Shown: in pieces, positions 25,760-35,244 of the stretch
How positions within the stretch are numbered: position 1 is the stretch's first letter
How the letters are laid out: each line of letters begins with the position of its first letter
Assembly (NCBI RefSeq): GCF_001571345.1
Contig: NZ_BCTP01000019.1
Coordinates: forward strand, 1-60,077
From: Komagataeibacter xylinus NBRC 15237
GTDB taxonomy: Bacteria; Pseudomonadota; Alphaproteobacteria; Acetobacterales; Acetobacteraceae
Direction: 5' to 3'
Length of the DNA stretch: 60,077 bases
Made by a program: the position numbers and the translations under genes
The notes under the pieces: generated by a model
The model's database searches: none
What the model saw: the letters and a program-made list of their open reading frames with translations, nothing else
Told to the model about the DNA's origin: nothing

Positions 25760-27898
25760 TTAGCGTGCGGCGGGAGCGCGGCCGGGCCGGGCGCCCACGG
25801 TCTCGGTGATGTCGGCACCGGTTTCCTGATCAACCACGCGCATGGACAGCTTCACCTTGCCGCGGTCATCAAAGCCCAGAACCTTCACCTTCACCTCGTC
25901 GCCCTGCTTGACCACGTCCGTCGTCTTGGAGACGCGGCCCTGGCCCAGCTCGGAGATGTGTACCAGACCATCGCGCGGCCCGAGGAAGTTGACGAACGCC
26001 CCGAAATCGGCGGTCTTGACCACCTTGCCATTGTAGATGTGGCCCACTTCGGGTTCAGCCACGATGCCACGGATCCGCTCGATGGCCTTCTCGGCCTGAT
26101 CGTCGGAGGAGGCGGCGATCATGATCGTGCCGTCATCGTTGATATCGATCTTCGCACCCGAATATTCAACGATCTCACGAATGACTTTACCGCCCTGGCC
26201 GATCACATCACGGATCTTTTCCTTCGGCACGGAAATCGTGGTGATCTTCGGCGCGGAGGAGGAGACATCCGTGCGGCCTTCGGTCAGCGCCTTGGCCATC
26301 TCGCCCAGGATGTGCAGGCGGCCATTACGGGCCTGGCCCAGCGCGATCTTCATGATCTCGGGTGTGATGGACGTGATCTTGATGTCCATCTGCAGCGCGG
26401 TCACACCCTGCTCGGTGCCCGCCACCTTGAAGTCCATGTCGCCAAGGTGATCTTCATCGCCCAGGATGTCGGACAGGACGGCGAAGTCGTCCTCTTCCTT
26501 GATCAGGCCCATGGCGATACCGGCCACCGGACGCTTGAGCGGCACACCCGCATCCATCAGCGCCAGCGACGTGCCGCACACCGTCGCCATCGAGGACGAA
26601 CCGTTGCTTTCCGTGATCTCGGACACCACGCGCATGGTGTACGGGAAGGTGTCCTTGCCCGGCAGCAGCGGATGGATGGCGCGCCATGCCAGCTTGCCAT
26701 GGCCGATTTCACGGCGGCCCGGCGAGCCCATGCGCCCGCACTCACCCACCGAGAACGGGGGGAAGTTGTAGTGCAGCATGAAGTTGTTGCGGTACTCGCC
26801 TTCCAGCGCGTCCACGATCTGCTCGTCCTGGCCGGTGCCGAGGGTGGCCACAACCAGCGCCTGCGTCTCGCCACGGGTGAACAGGGCGGAGCCATGCGCA
26901 CGCGGCAGGATGCCGACCTCGGACACGATCGGGCGGATCGTCTCGAGGTCGCGGCCATCGATGCGATAGCCGGTGTCGAGCACCTCGGTGCGCACCACGT
27001 CGGCTTCCAGATCCTTGATCATCGGCTTGGCGGCGTCGGCCTCGGCCTCGCCGATCTTGGCGAGGATCGCCTCACGGGCGGCGGCGACCTTCTTGTAGCG
27101 CACCTGCTTGGCGCGTTCCTTGTAGGCCTCGGCGATCAGGGCGCGACCGGCCTTGTCCACCTTCTTGCGCAGCTTGATTTCCTCTGCCGTCGGCTCGGCC
27201 AGGTCCCACGGGGCCTTGGCGGCGTCTTCGGCGAGGTCGATGATCAGGTCGATCACCGGCTGGAAGGCTTCGTGGCCAAACGTCACGGCGCCGAGCATCA
27301 CGTCCTCGGACAGTTCGACCGCCTCGGACTCGACCATCAGCACGCCTTCGGCGGTGCCGGCCACGGCCAGGTCAAGCGCGCTGTCCTTGAGCTGCGAGAT
27401 GGTCGGGTTCAGCACGTATTTGCCATCGGAATAACCGACGCGGGCCGCGCCCACCGGGCCGAAGAACGGAATGCCGGACAGCGTCAGCGCCGCCGAGCAG
27501 CCGATCAGCGCCACGACGGCGGGATCGTTTTCCATGTCGTGGCTGAGCACGGTGGCCACGACCTGAACTTCATTGCGGAAGTTCTCGGGGAAGAGCGGGC
27601 GCAGCGGGCGGTCGATCAGGCGCGAGTTCAGCACCTCGGCCTCGCTCGGGCGACCTTCACGCTTGAAGAAGCCACCGGGGATCTTGCCCGCCGCGTAGGC
27701 TTTTTCCTGGTAGTTGACCGTGAGCGGGAAGAAGTCCTGCCCCGGCTTGACGCTTTTGGCGCCAACGGCCGTGCACAGCACCACCGTGTCGCCGTAGGTT
27801 ACGACCACCGCGCCATCGGCCTGACGGGCAACCTTGCCCGTTTCCAGCACCAGCGGGCGACCGCCCCATTCCATTTCCTTGCGAAAATAATTGAACAT
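25760..27898 (-). CDS. pnp: Polyribonucleotide nucleotidyltransferase (PNPase)
   Basis: A phosphorolytic 3'-5' RNA exonuclease of the degradosome. The 712-residue protein has two RNase PH-like domains ([40 protein letters not shown]), the intervening helical domain, a KH domain ([20 protein letters not shown]) and a C-terminal S1 domain ([20 protein letters not shown]). It is the last gene of the rimP-to-pnp cluster, in the standard order rpsO-pnp. Confidence 0.97.
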   Translation of the reverse strand: MFNYFRKEMEWGGRPLVLETGKVARQADGAVVVTYGDTVVLCTAVGAKSVKPGQDFFPLTVNYQEKAYAAGKIPGGFFKREGRPSEAEVLNSRLIDRPLRPLFPENFRNEVQVVATVLSHDMENDPAVVALIGCSAALTLSGIPFFGPVGAARVGYSDGKYVLNPTISQLKDSALDLAVAGTAEGVLMVESEAVELSEDVMLGAVTFGHEAFQPVIDLIIDLAEDAAKAPWDLAEPTAEEIKLRKKVDKAGRALIAEAYKERAKQVRYKKVAAAREAILAKIGEAEADAAKPMIKDLEADVVRTEVLDTGYRIDGRDLETIRPIVSEVGILPRAHGSALFTRGETQALVVATLGTGQDEQIVDALEGEYRNNFMLHYNFPPFSVGECGRMGSPGRREIGHGKLAWRAIHPLLPGKDTFPYTMRVVSEITESNGSSSMATVCGTSLALMDAGVPLKRPVAGIAMGLIKEEDDFAVLSDILGDEDHLGDMDFKVAGTEQGVTALQMDIKITSITPEIMKIALGQARNGRLHILGEMAKALTEGRTDVSSSAPKITTISVPKEKIRDVIGQGGKVIREIVEYSGAKIDINDDGTIMIAASSDDQAEKAIERIRGIVAEPEVGHIYNGKVVKTADFGAFVNFLGPRDGLVHISELGQGRVSKTTDVVKQGDEVKVKVLGFDDRGKVKLSMRVVDQETGADITETVGARPGRAPAAR

Positions 27899-28202
27899 CC
27901 AGACAAACCCTGTCCGTTGACTGCCGCAATGCAGGCGGGCCGGACATTGGAACGTATGATGGCAGCGCCTCGGACGGCATGGAGCGATGGCGGCACATAC
28001 CGCCAGAACACCATGTGGCCTGAAACGCTGCGATCCGGTCCGGACATCTCCGCCGTGGCGTCGGCAGCGTGTTGGCGGCGCCCGTCAGGGGCGCCTGAAA
28101 AAATGCGGCCCGGCGGGGCATGGCCATGCCTGTGCATGCGCCATGCCCGCATGGGCCACGCGGGGGGCGGGCATTATGCCCACCCGCCCGCGCGGTCGCA
28201 AA
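27899..28202. promoter_or_regulatory. rpsO-pnp intergenic region
   Basis: A 304-base spacer, long for this pair, with no coding frame I can support. Just after the rpsO stop it has an imperfect GC-rich hairpin (28159-28193). The AGGG at about 10 bases before the pnp ATG is the likely ribosome-binding site. In other bacteria this leader contains a pnp promoter and a processing site; that is inferred here. Confidence 0.5.
28159..28193 (-). terminator. GC-rich hairpin after rpsO
   Basis: An imperfect inverted repeat, GCGGGCGGGTGGGCAT against ATGCCCGCCCCCCGC on the minus strand, starts 10 bases after the rpsO stop. No T run follows, so partial termination or RNase processing is as likely as full termination. 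Confidence 0.45.
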
Positions 28203-28472
28203 TCAGCGACGCAGGCCGAGGCGCTTGATCAGCGTTTCGTAACGGGCCACGTCCTTGCGCTTGACATAGTCAAGCAGGCGGCGACGGCGGCCGACCAGCA
28301 TCAGCAGGCCACGGCGGGAATGGAAATCCTTCGCGTGGGTCTTGAGGTGGTCGGTCAGGTTCACGATCCGCTCGGTCAGCAGGGCAACCTGCACTTCCGG
28401 CGAGCCGGTATCGGTGGCAGCGTTGCGGTATTCACCAATAAGCGCCGTGCGGCGTTCGGCAGTAATCGACAT
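28203..28472 (-). CDS. rpsO: 30S ribosomal protein S15
   Basis: An 89-residue ribosomal protein of the 30S platform that binds 16S rRNA. It shows the complete family sequence pattern: [39 protein letters not shown] and [17 protein letters not shown] at 28472 gives the canonical MSITAERR start; another ATG lies one codon upstream, with GGAGAG before it. It lies between truB and pnp as usual. Confidence 0.97.
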   Translation of the reverse strand: MSITAERRTALIGEYRNAATDTGSPEVQVALLTERIVNLTDHLKTHAKDFHSRRGLLMLVGRRRRLLDYVKRKDVARYETLIKRLGLRR

Positions 28473-28496
28473 CATTCTCTCCATTGATCATTCGGT

Positions 28497-29417
28497 TCAC
28501 AGCATGCGCACTGATCGCAGCACGCCGCCTTCGGGGCGGCATAGCCCGACCACGCGCGCCCCATCCATCGCACGCACGACCCCGCTGCGGGGGGCGGTGT
28601 GCGCGGGCATCCGGCCTGCCAGTTGCGCCAGGTCAATCACCTGGCCAAATGACAGGGCATCCGCTTCCTCACGGGTCAGGGCCAGCGCCGGGATGTCGGC
28701 CAGCGCGGTCGCGACCGGAAGCAGCAGATCCGGTGGGGCAGGCGCGTTGTCGGCGCTCGCGACAATTTTGTCCAGCGGAATCGCATGGGATTCATCAAAT
28801 GGCCCCACGTTCAGCCGCCGCAGCGCCGCCACATGCCCCACCGTGCCGCAGGCCAGCGCAATGTCGCGCGCGAGGGCGCGCATGTACACCCCCTTGCCCG
28901 ATTCCACCTCGAACACCGCCGTATCGGCATCAGGCCGGGCAATCAGCTCGAAGCGGTCGATGCGCGCGGGCCTTGGCGCGAGTTCGGGGGCATTGCCCGC
29001 GCGCGCCATGTCATAGGAGCGCTGCCCCCCCACCTTCAGCGCCGAGAACACCGGCGGCACCTGCATGATCTCGCCGCGGAAGGCGGCAAGGGCGGCCTCG
29101 AACGCCGCATTGTCAGGCCGCACGTCCGAGGTTGCGGTGACCGCCCCCTCGGCATCATCGCTATCGCGCGCCTCGCCGATGCGCAGGGTGAAGTGGTAGC
29201 GTTTGGTGCCATCCATGATGTAGGGCACCGTCTTGGTCGCCTTGCCGAAGGCTATGGGCAGCAGGCCGGTTGCCAGCGGGTCGAGCGTGCCGCCGTGCCC
29301 CGCCTTGGCGGCATCGAACAGGTAGCGCACACGGCCCACCACCTGCGTGGAGGTCATGCCCAGGGGCTTGTCGATGATCAGCCAGCCGTCAAGCGGGCGG
29401 CCACGTCTGCGTCGCAT
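28497..29417 (-). CDS. truB: tRNA pseudouridine(55) synthase TruB
   Basis: Makes pseudouridine-55 in the T-loop of tRNAs. The 306-residue protein has GWLIIDKPLGMTSTQVV, the catalytic Asp46 in AGHGGTLDPLATGLLPI, the motif PPVFSALKVGGQRSYDMAR, and GVYMRALARDIA. The frame is open to 29702, but ATG 29417 (MRRRRGRPLDG) gives the family length with AAGGTG upstream. The gene is 24 bases before rpsO and is separated from rbfA by two unrelated genes, so it has its own promoter region. Confidence 0.95.
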   Translation of the reverse strand: MRRRRGRPLDGWLIIDKPLGMTSTQVVGRVRYLFDAAKAGHGGTLDPLATGLLPIAFGKATKTVPYIMDGTKRYHFTLRIGEARDSDDAEGAVTATSDVRPDNAAFEAALAAFRGEIMQVPPVFSALKVGGQRSYDMARAGNAPELAPRPARIDRFELIARPDADTAVFEVESGKGVYMRALARDIALACGTVGHVAALRRLNVGPFDESHAIPLDKIVASADNAPAPPDLLLPVATALADIPALALTREEADALSFGQVIDLAQLAGRMPAHTAPRSGVVRAMDGARVVGLCRPEGGVLRSVRML

Positions 29418-29671
29418 TGCACGGCACCTTGCATGAAATTGGGGGGATGGCGTGCGTTTAGACGAGGCACGCACGCACTTCAATGCCCCATTGAGCCACG
29501 GGGGCTGGCCGCCCACGCCACACATGTTAAAAGGGCAGGCGGGCACATGCCTGCCATCCCCCAAGGCTGCTTGGCCTGCAGGGCATGGAGTGCCATCTTG
29601 CGACAAACGGATGCATGGATAACCGTGTGCCACAGTATTTTTCATTCCGCGTCTAGGGAGACCTGAACACC
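29418..29671. promoter_or_regulatory. Divergent region truB / MCE gene
   Basis: A 254-base spacer between divergent genes. It has a hairpin GGCAGGC-8-GCCTGCC (29534-29540 with 29549-29555), and on the plus side ends in AGGGAG 11 bases before the MCE-gene ATG. No gene was recognised; promoters for both sides must lie here but were not pinned down. Confidence 0.45.
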
Positions 29672-30643
29672 ATGGCTGAACGGCAGACCACGGTCGGTGC
29701 ATTTGTGTTGGGTGGAGCCCTGCTTGGTGTGACGGCCATAGCGCTGTTCGGACAGTTTCATCCCTTCTCCCCCACCAATCGCGCCGTGGTGGTTTTTGAC
29801 AGCCCGATCAACGGGCTGGGCGTGGGCGCGCCGGTCACGTTCGATGGCGTGCAGGTCGGCCATGTAGACCACATCGCCGTTCAGTTCGATCCGCAGACCC
29901 ATCAGGCCTATATCCCGGTCACGGTGGAACTCGAGGCCAATGGCGCGCGCATGGCGGGCTCGCACGGTCGCGCGCTTGACGCCAACGAACTGCCAAAGCT
30001 GATTGAAAACGGACTGCGCGCGGAACTGCACATGCAGAGCTTCGTGACCGGGCAGGAAGAAATCGACCTGACCTTCGACCCCGGCATTCCCGCCCACCTG
30101 CATCCCGGCCTGAGCCCGCTGATCGAGATCCCGACCCGCGAATCGGAAATGCAGAAGCTGACCGATGCCCTGACAGCCCTGCCGCTCAAGAACATTGCCA
30201 ACAATGCCGACGCCATGCTGGTGAGCATCCGCACCCTGGCCGACAAGCTGGACAAAGACCTGCCGCCGCTCGTCGATAGCGTGCGCGACACATCCGACCA
30301 TACGCGCATGACCGTTGACACCGCGACCGATACCATCCGCGACCTCGACAAGCGCCTGGACACCACGCTGGCCTCCATCGACCACCTGGCCGATACCGGC
30401 ACCGCCCAGCTTGATGCGCGTGGCGGCGAACTGCACACGCTGCTGGTCAACTCCAACGATACGGTGACCGAGGCGCGCGGCGCACTGGCCGGCCTGCATG
30501 ACATTACAGCTCCGAGTTCAGCTGACCGCTCCAATATCGATTCGTCACTACGTGACCTGGCCGCCGCCGCCGCCGCCCTGCGCGGGTTCGCGACCGACGT
30601 GGAGCGCAACCCCCAGCTTCTGCTCATGGGGCGGCGTAACTGA
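29672..30643 (+). CDS. MCE-domain (MlaD-like) membrane-anchored protein
   Basis: A 323-residue protein with one N-terminal membrane anchor (VGAFVLGGALLGVTAIALF, residues 8-26), a single MCE domain (about 36-115: VVVFDSPINGLGVGAPVTFD, GVQVGHVDHIAVQF, YIPVTVEL) and a long helical tail (about 160-310). MCE proteins thread lipids between membranes with an ABC ATPase and permease. No mlaE, mlaF, mlaC or lipoprotein gene is adjacent, so it is an orphan here. It is inserted between rbfA and truB, pointing the other way, and ends in a strong terminator. Confidence 0.85.
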   Translation: MAERQTTVGAFVLGGALLGVTAIALFGQFHPFSPTNRAVVVFDSPINGLGVGAPVTFDGVQVGHVDHIAVQFDPQTHQAYIPVTVELEANGARMAGSHGRALDANELPKLIENGLRAELHMQSFVTGQEEIDLTFDPGIPAHLHPGLSPLIEIPTRESEMQKLTDALTALPLKNIANNADAMLVSIRTLADKLDKDLPPLVDSVRDTSDHTRMTVDTATDTIRDLDKRLDTTLASIDHLADTGTAQLDARGGELHTLLVNSNDTVTEARGALAGLHDITAPSSADRSNIDSSLRDLAAAAAALRGFATDVERNPQLLLMGRRN

Positions 30644-30670
30644 CCGGGCGTTTCACCCGCCAACGACATG

Positions 30671-30709
30671 AAAAAGGCCGGTCGGACAATGCTCCGACCG
30701 GCCTTTTTT
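30671..30709. terminator. Bidirectional terminator after the MCE gene
   Basis: A 16-bp perfect stem (AAAAAGGCCGGTCGGA, 30671-30686, with 30693-30708), 6-base loop and T run. It serves the MCE gene on the plus strand and the convergent AT-rich gene on the minus strand. Confidence 0.93.
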
Positions 30710-30736
30710 GAAAATGTGCTTTACCAAAGACCCTTG

Positions 30737-31204
30737 TCATTCGGTGGAAAGGGAAAACACATTGTCCAGATCACGGGCGCCTTTATAGAATTCAAGGATA
30801 AACCGGACCATTCCTGAAACGATCTGGATACTCTCTTCCTTGTTCCACCCATCAAGACCGATCTCATACAGGACGTAACTGTCCTTGACCTGCCAGGTCA
30901 CAAACAGATTATGGCCCAACTCCCGCCAGAACTGGATATTTTTTAGGCATCCGTTTCCAATATCACGGTAAAAATCATCTATGCTGCCTTTATTGAGGCA
31001 GGTCAGATCTCGTGGGCGTTTATCCAGCATTTCATTTTTCGGAACATTCCACTGCGCAACATTATGATCACCATCAAAAACAAGAGAAACAATAACGCCG
31101 TTATGATCAAATAAGGAAAATCCTATATCCTTCATCAGATCAACCATGTGGCAGAATGCTTCTTTTTCGTTTCCGATAATTTTTATTTCACAATCAAATT
31201 TCAT
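30737..31204 (-). CDS. AT-rich orphan gene, function unknown
   Basis: A 155-residue acidic, probably cytoplasmic protein with no membrane segment or signal. I do not recognise the family. Visible features are an N-terminal strand-helix start (FDCEIKIIGNEKEAFCHMVD), a central aromatic region (QWNVPKNEML, WRELGHNLFVTWQV) and a C-terminal helix (IVSGMVRFILEFYKGARDL). Base composition is far AT-richer than the flanking core genes, and it sits in a break in the rbfA-truB order, so recent acquisition is likely. Size and composition resemble orphan immunity-type proteins, but no toxin gene is adjacent, so this is only a suggestion. Confidence 0.6.
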   Translation of the reverse strand: MKFDCEIKIIGNEKEAFCHMVDLMKDIGFSLFDHNGVIVSLVFDGDHNVAQWNVPKNEMLDKRPRDLTCLNKGSIDDFYRDIGNGCLKNIQFWRELGHNLFVTWQVKDSYVLYEIGLDGWNKEESIQIVSGMVRFILEFYKGARDLDNVFSLSTE

Positions 31205-31356
31205 ATCAATGACCCATGCCCTTTCCGATCGGACTTTACCCCGAAACGGCCATGTTCAGTTTGCAAGAGCCCAGGAAGCTGCTTGAAAAACAACTCATTG
31301 ATAAAAATGATAAAAGTTTCTGGGTGTTTTCTGAGCCGACTTTTCAAGCAGTCTCT
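31205..31356. other. AT-rich spacer downstream of rbfA
   Basis: This stretch must hold the promoter of the minus-strand orphan gene. It contains GGAAGCTGCTTGAAAAA and AAAAGTTTCTGGGTG, which look like decayed parts of the dispersed hairpin element found elsewhere in the window, but the GCCGCC core is missing. No reliable gene was found; the short plus-strand frame here is not supported. Confidence 0.35.
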
Positions 31357-31387
31357 AAAAAAAACGACTCCCTGAAACATCAGGGAG
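31357..31387 (-). terminator. Rho-independent terminator after rbfA
   Basis: An 8-bp stem CTCCCTGA/TCAGGGAG (31368-31375 with 31380-31387) with an AACA loop, followed on the minus strand by CGT and eight T (31364-31357). It lies 45 bases past the rbfA stop and ends the rimP-nusA-ylxR-infB-rbfA transcript. Confidence 0.9.
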
Positions 31388-31432
31388 CCGTCGGCACGAC
31401 AGAACAGAACACAGCATGATCTGCCGTGGCGT

Positions 31433-31879
31433 TCAGTCTTCATCCTTGAGGTCGCGCTGTACTTCAGGCTGGCGCAGCATGGTATCGACTTCCATGGCGT
31501 AATCGAGCGCCGTATCCGGCTGGAAGTGCAGGTCCGGCACGCCGCGCAGCCTGAGCGCATGCGACAGGCGGGTGCGCAGGAACGGCGTCACACGCTTGAG
31601 CGCAGGCAGCAGTTCCGCCACGTCGCTCCGGCCCAGGCGGGCCACGAAAACCGTGGCATGCTTGAGGTCGGGCGAGATGCGCACTTCGGTAACCGTAATG
31701 CGCACATCAGCCAGATCCGGGTCACGGAATTCGGTGCGGGCAAATATTTCCGCCAGCACGCGACGGACTTCTTCCGCCACGCGCAGCTGGCGCTGCGAGG
31801 GACCAGACGCGGAATGGCCGGCAAGTTTCCCTGCCGGCCCGCTCTCGCTCATCCCTTTTCTGGATGAATTGCGGCTCAT
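31433..31879 (-). CDS. rbfA: Ribosome-binding factor A
   Basis: A 30S maturation factor that binds near helix 1 of 16S rRNA. The 148-residue protein has [19 protein letters not shown], the KH-fold core [20 protein letters not shown] and a C-terminal [19 protein letters not shown]. Its start overlaps the infB stop by 4 bases (ATGA), and it is the last gene of the operon before a terminator. Confidence 0.94.
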   Translation of the reverse strand: MSRNSSRKGMSESGPAGKLAGHSASGPSQRQLRVAEEVRRVLAEIFARTEFRDPDLADVRITVTEVRISPDLKHATVFVARLGRSDVAELLPALKRVTPFLRTRLSHALRLRGVPDLHFQPDTALDYAMEVDTMLRQPEVQRDLKDED

Positions 31880-34581
31880 GCCGGGACGAGTTCCATTTCA
31901 TAGCACTCGACCACGTCACCCTCGCGCAGGTCATTATACCCGGCAAAGGACAGGCCGCATTCATAACCGCGCGCCACTTCCTTGACATCATCCTTGAAGC
32001 GCTTGAGCTGGCTCAGATCGCCTTCATGGATCACGACGTTGTCACGCAGCAGTCGCACGCCACAGCCACGCTTGACCACGCCTTCGGTCACGTAGCAACC
32101 GGCAACCTTGCCAACCTTGGTAATTTCGAAAACCTTGCGGATCTCGGCATAACCCAGGAACTTCTCGCGATGCTTGGGCGCGATCTTGCCACGCACCAGC
32201 TGCTCCACGTCATCCGCCACCTGGTAGATGATCGAGTAGTAGCGGATATCCACGCCTTCGCGCTGCGCAAGTTCGCGGGCCTGTGCGGTCGCGCGGACAT
32301 TGAACGCGATGATGATCGCACCCGACGCCTTGGCAAGCTGCACATCGCTTTCCGTGATCTGGCCCACGGTCGCGTTGAGCACGCGGATCTTGACTTCCTC
32401 ATGCTCAAGCTTCTGCACGGTGGCTTCAAGCGCCTCCGCCGAACCCTGCACATCGGCCTTGATCAGAACCGCGACTTCCTTCTGCGCGCCTGCCTGGATG
32501 CGGGCGAGCATCTGGTCGAGCGTGCCGCGTGCGGCAGTCTGGCCAGCGGCCATGCGCTCCTTGATCACGCGCTGGCGGAACTCGGAGATTTCGCGGGCGC
32601 GATTCTCGTTTTCCACCACTACGAACGGCTCGCCTGCGCCCGGAACCCCGGTAATGCCCAGGATTTCCACCGGCATGGACGGACCCGCCTCGCCAAGCTG
32701 GCGATTGCGGTCGTCGATCATGGCGCGCACGCGGCCCCATTCGGCCCCGGCCACCACGATGTCGGTGCGGCGCAGCGTGCCCTTCTGGACCAGCACGGTC
32801 GCAACCGGACCACGCCCACGGTCAAGGCGGCTTTCAATCACCGAACCTTCGGCCACCCGGTCGGGGTTGGCCTTGAGGTCAAGGATTTCGGCCTGCAGCA
32901 GGATCGCTTCCTCAAGCTTGTCCAGACCCGTGCGCTTGAGCGCCGAAACCTCGACATCCTGCGTATCGCCACCCATGCTTTCCACCACGATCTCGTGGTT
33001 CAGCAGTTCCTGGCGCACGCGGTCGGGGTTGGCACCCGGCTTGTCGCACTTGTTGATGGCCACGATGATCGGGGCATCAGCCGCCTTGGCGTGCTTGATG
33101 GCCTCGATCGTCTGCGGCATCACGCCGTCGTCGGCAGCCACGACCAGAATGACCACATCGGTCACCGAGGCGCCACGGGCACGCATGGCGGTAAACGCCT
33201 CATGGCCCGGCGTATCGATGAAGGTAATCCTGGCACCCGAGGCCAGCGTGACCTGATACGCGCCGATATGCTGCGTAATGCCACCGGCTTCGCCATTGGC
33301 GACATCGGTAGTGCGCAGCGCATCAAGCAGCGAGGTCTTGCCGTGATCGACATGACCCATCACGGTCACGACCGGCGGACGGGACCTGAGGTCTTCTTCG
33401 CTGTCCTCGATGCCCTCGATGCCGATCTCGACATCGCTGTCGGAAACACGGCGCACGCGATGGCCGAATTCCTGCACGATCAGTTCCGCCGTGTCCGCGT
33501 CGAGCGACTGGGTCACGGTGGCCATCACGCCCATCTTCATCAGCGCCTTGATGACCTCGCCCTGACGGGCGGCCATGCGGTTGGCGAGTTCCTGCACCGT
33601 AATGCTCTCGGGCAGGACAACATCACGCACCACGCGGACCTGATCGGAGCGCAGGCGCTCCAGTTCGGCCTGGCGGCGCTCACGCTCACGCTGGCGACGG
33701 ACCGAGGCGAGCGAACGGGTCTTGTCGTCATCCCCTTCGATCGCGGCCTGCACGTCAATGCGGCCTGCGCGACGGCTGTCGTTGTTCTTCTTGGCACCAC
33801 CCGAGGGGCGGCGGTTCGGCACGGCACTGCCGGGGCGACGGCTGGGGCGACGCTCTTCCTCACCACCATCCGCACGGCCCGTGCGCAGGCGCAGCGTCTC
33901 GCCAGCGCCGCCAGCGCCGCCAGCGGGGCGTGCCGTGGTAGCGGCAGCACCGCCACCGGCAGGGCGCGACGGCCGCAGCGGCTGGGCGGGCATGATCGCA
34001 CGCTCGGCCAGCGGACGCAGGCGCTGCATGGGGGGTGCCAGCGTCACTTCACCCGGAATGGGCACGGACGAGACGACCGGACCTGCCGGATCTGTCGAGT
34101 CGGGCGCTGCGGGGGCCGGCGCGTTGCTGGCCTCCTGCTGGCGGGCTTCCTCGACTGCCGCTGCGGCATCTGCCTTGGCGCGCGCCTCTTCTTCGGCACG
34201 GCGGGCATTTTCCTCTTCAGCGCGGCGGGCTTCCTCCGCGGCGGAGAGGATCGTGATCTTCTCCTGCTCGCGGGCCTCTTTCTCGCGCTGGAGTGCGGCG
34301 TGGCGCTGCTCGTCGAGCACGCGCTGGCGCGTTGCCAGTTCCGCTGCCGTCAGCGCGCGACCGCCCCGACCACCGGCGCGACCGCCAGCCGGCCCCGATC
34401 CGTTACCTGCGGCCCCGGCCCCGCGCTTCTTGCGCACCTCGACCTGAACCACCTTTGAACGACCATGGCTGAAGCTCTGTCGCACGGAACCGGCATCCAC
34501 CGTCCGTCCGACCTCCCTGCGGCCCGCCGGCCGCAGAGACAAGCGTCCCTTACCCTGATCCTGATCGTTGCCTTCGCTCAT
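31876..34581 (-). CDS. infB: Translation initiation factor IF-2
   Basis: A GTPase that places fMet-tRNA on the 30S subunit. The 901-residue protein has an N-terminal IF2 region rich in Arg/Glu/Ala (about 60-330, with coiled-coil-like [19 protein letters not shown]), then the G domain with P-loop GHVDHGKT (409-416), switch [14 protein letters not shown] and NKCDK, followed by domains II, III and the fMet-tRNA-binding C-terminal domain. It overlaps rbfA downstream and ylxR upstream by 4 bases each. Confidence 0.97.
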   Translation of the reverse strand: MSEGNDQDQGKGRLSLRPAGRREVGRTVDAGSVRQSFSHGRSKVVQVEVRKKRGAGAAGNGSGPAGGRAGGRGGRALTAAELATRQRVLDEQRHAALQREKEAREQEKITILSAAEEARRAEEENARRAEEEARAKADAAAAVEEARQQEASNAPAPAAPDSTDPAGPVVSSVPIPGEVTLAPPMQRLRPLAERAIMPAQPLRPSRPAGGGAAATTARPAGGAGGAGETLRLRTGRADGGEEERRPSRRPGSAVPNRRPSGGAKKNNDSRRAGRIDVQAAIEGDDDKTRSLASVRRQRERERRQAELERLRSDQVRVVRDVVLPESITVQELANRMAARQGEVIKALMKMGVMATVTQSLDADTAELIVQEFGHRVRRVSDSDVEIGIEGIEDSEEDLRSRPPVVTVMGHVDHGKTSLLDALRTTDVANGEAGGITQHIGAYQVTLASGARITFIDTPGHEAFTAMRARGASVTDVVILVVAADDGVMPQTIEAIKHAKAADAPIIVAINKCDKPGANPDRVRQELLNHEIVVESMGGDTQDVEVSALKRTGLDKLEEAILLQAEILDLKANPDRVAEGSVIESRLDRGRGPVATVLVQKGTLRRTDIVVAGAEWGRVRAMIDDRNRQLGEAGPSMPVEILGITGVPGAGEPFVVVENENRAREISEFRQRVIKERMAAGQTAARGTLDQMLARIQAGAQKEVAVLIKADVQGSAEALEATVQKLEHEEVKIRVLNATVGQITESDVQLAKASGAIIIAFNVRATAQARELAQREGVDIRYYSIIYQVADDVEQLVRGKIAPKHREKFLGYAEIRKVFEITKVGKVAGCYVTEGVVKRGCGVRLLRDNVVIHEGDLSQLKRFKDDVKEVARGYECGLSFAGYNDLREGDVVECYEMELVPA

Positions 34582-35210
34582 GTACCCGCCTGTTCACACC
34601 GTCCGGCGGAACGATCCGCCGAATTCGGGCCAATCCTGCCGGACAGACCCGCAAAACGTTCACTCTCGATACGGAAACGGCGCGCCAGTTCACCATGCAG
34701 AATCGCTGCATGAACAACATGGTCGCGGCCAAATGCCGCACCCAGACCCGATGCCGTAGGAACAGCCACAACCGGCAGTTCCCGTGCACCAGACAAAACT
34801 CTCTTCCTCTCGTCGGGGCTGCCATCGGCGGCCTGTATGACCAGACCGGCACGACCGCCCACAACCCACTCACGCACCTTGGCGAAACCACAGACAATCT
34901 GCCCGGCCCGCCGTGCCAGCCCTGCGACATCCATCATGCGCCGCAGCAGCCCATCTCGCACAAGATGGGTCAGGTCAGGGGGAATAACAACCCTTCCCCT
35001 CGCCGCGCGGGCAAATACGCCGCGTGTGCGTGCTGTTTCTAACACATCCGCGCGTGCGCTCAACCAAATTCCCCGTCCGGGCAGCCGTGCGGAAAGATCA
35101 GGGATCACGACTCCATCGGGAGAAATGACAAACCTGATCATTTCCTCCTTGGGCAGCCGGAGCCGGGTCACGGCGCAACGGCGCAGCGGCCCGCGCTCTT
35201 CAGGCTCCAT
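34578..35210 (-). CDS. ylxR: YlxR-L7Ae fusion RNA-binding protein
   Basis: A 210-residue two-domain protein. The N-terminal YlxR/DUF448 domain (about 5-80) has GPLRRCAVTR and LPGRGIWLSA; the C-terminal part (about 95-195) looks like an L7Ae/L30e-type RNA-binding domain (GLARRAGQIVCGFAKVREWV, VVAVPTASGLGAAFG). This fusion between nusA and infB is usual in alphaproteobacteria, whereas in Firmicutes the two are separate genes. ATG 35210 was chosen because nusA ends at 35245; the frame opens further into nusA. The stop overlaps infB by 4 bases. Confidence 0.88.
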   Translation of the reverse strand: MEPEERGPLRRCAVTRLRLPKEEMIRFVISPDGVVIPDLSARLPGRGIWLSARADVLETARTRGVFARAARGRVVIPPDLTHLVRDGLLRRMMDVAGLARRAGQIVCGFAKVREWVVGGRAGLVIQAADGSPDERKRVLSGARELPVVAVPTASGLGAAFGRDHVVHAAILHGELARRFRIESERFAGLSGRIGPNSADRSAGRCEQAGT

Positions 35211-35244
35211 GCCGTCCGGATCTTGGGCGCTCAGGTCGGTTTGC

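Noticed and set aside
25958-28228. A 756-codon plus-strand frame over pnp
   Set aside because: Antisense shadow of pnp, running into its upstream spacer, with His/Asp/Gly-rich non-protein composition.
31216-31419. A 67-codon plus-strand frame in the AT-rich spacer after rbfA
   Set aside because: It overlaps the rbfA terminator, lacks a ribosome-binding site and seems to arise from degraded repeat sequence.
31864-34458. An 864-codon plus-strand frame over infB
   Set aside because: It is the antisense shadow of a GC3-biased core gene, His/Gly/Arg-rich with no recognisable motif; infB on the other strand is unmistakable.
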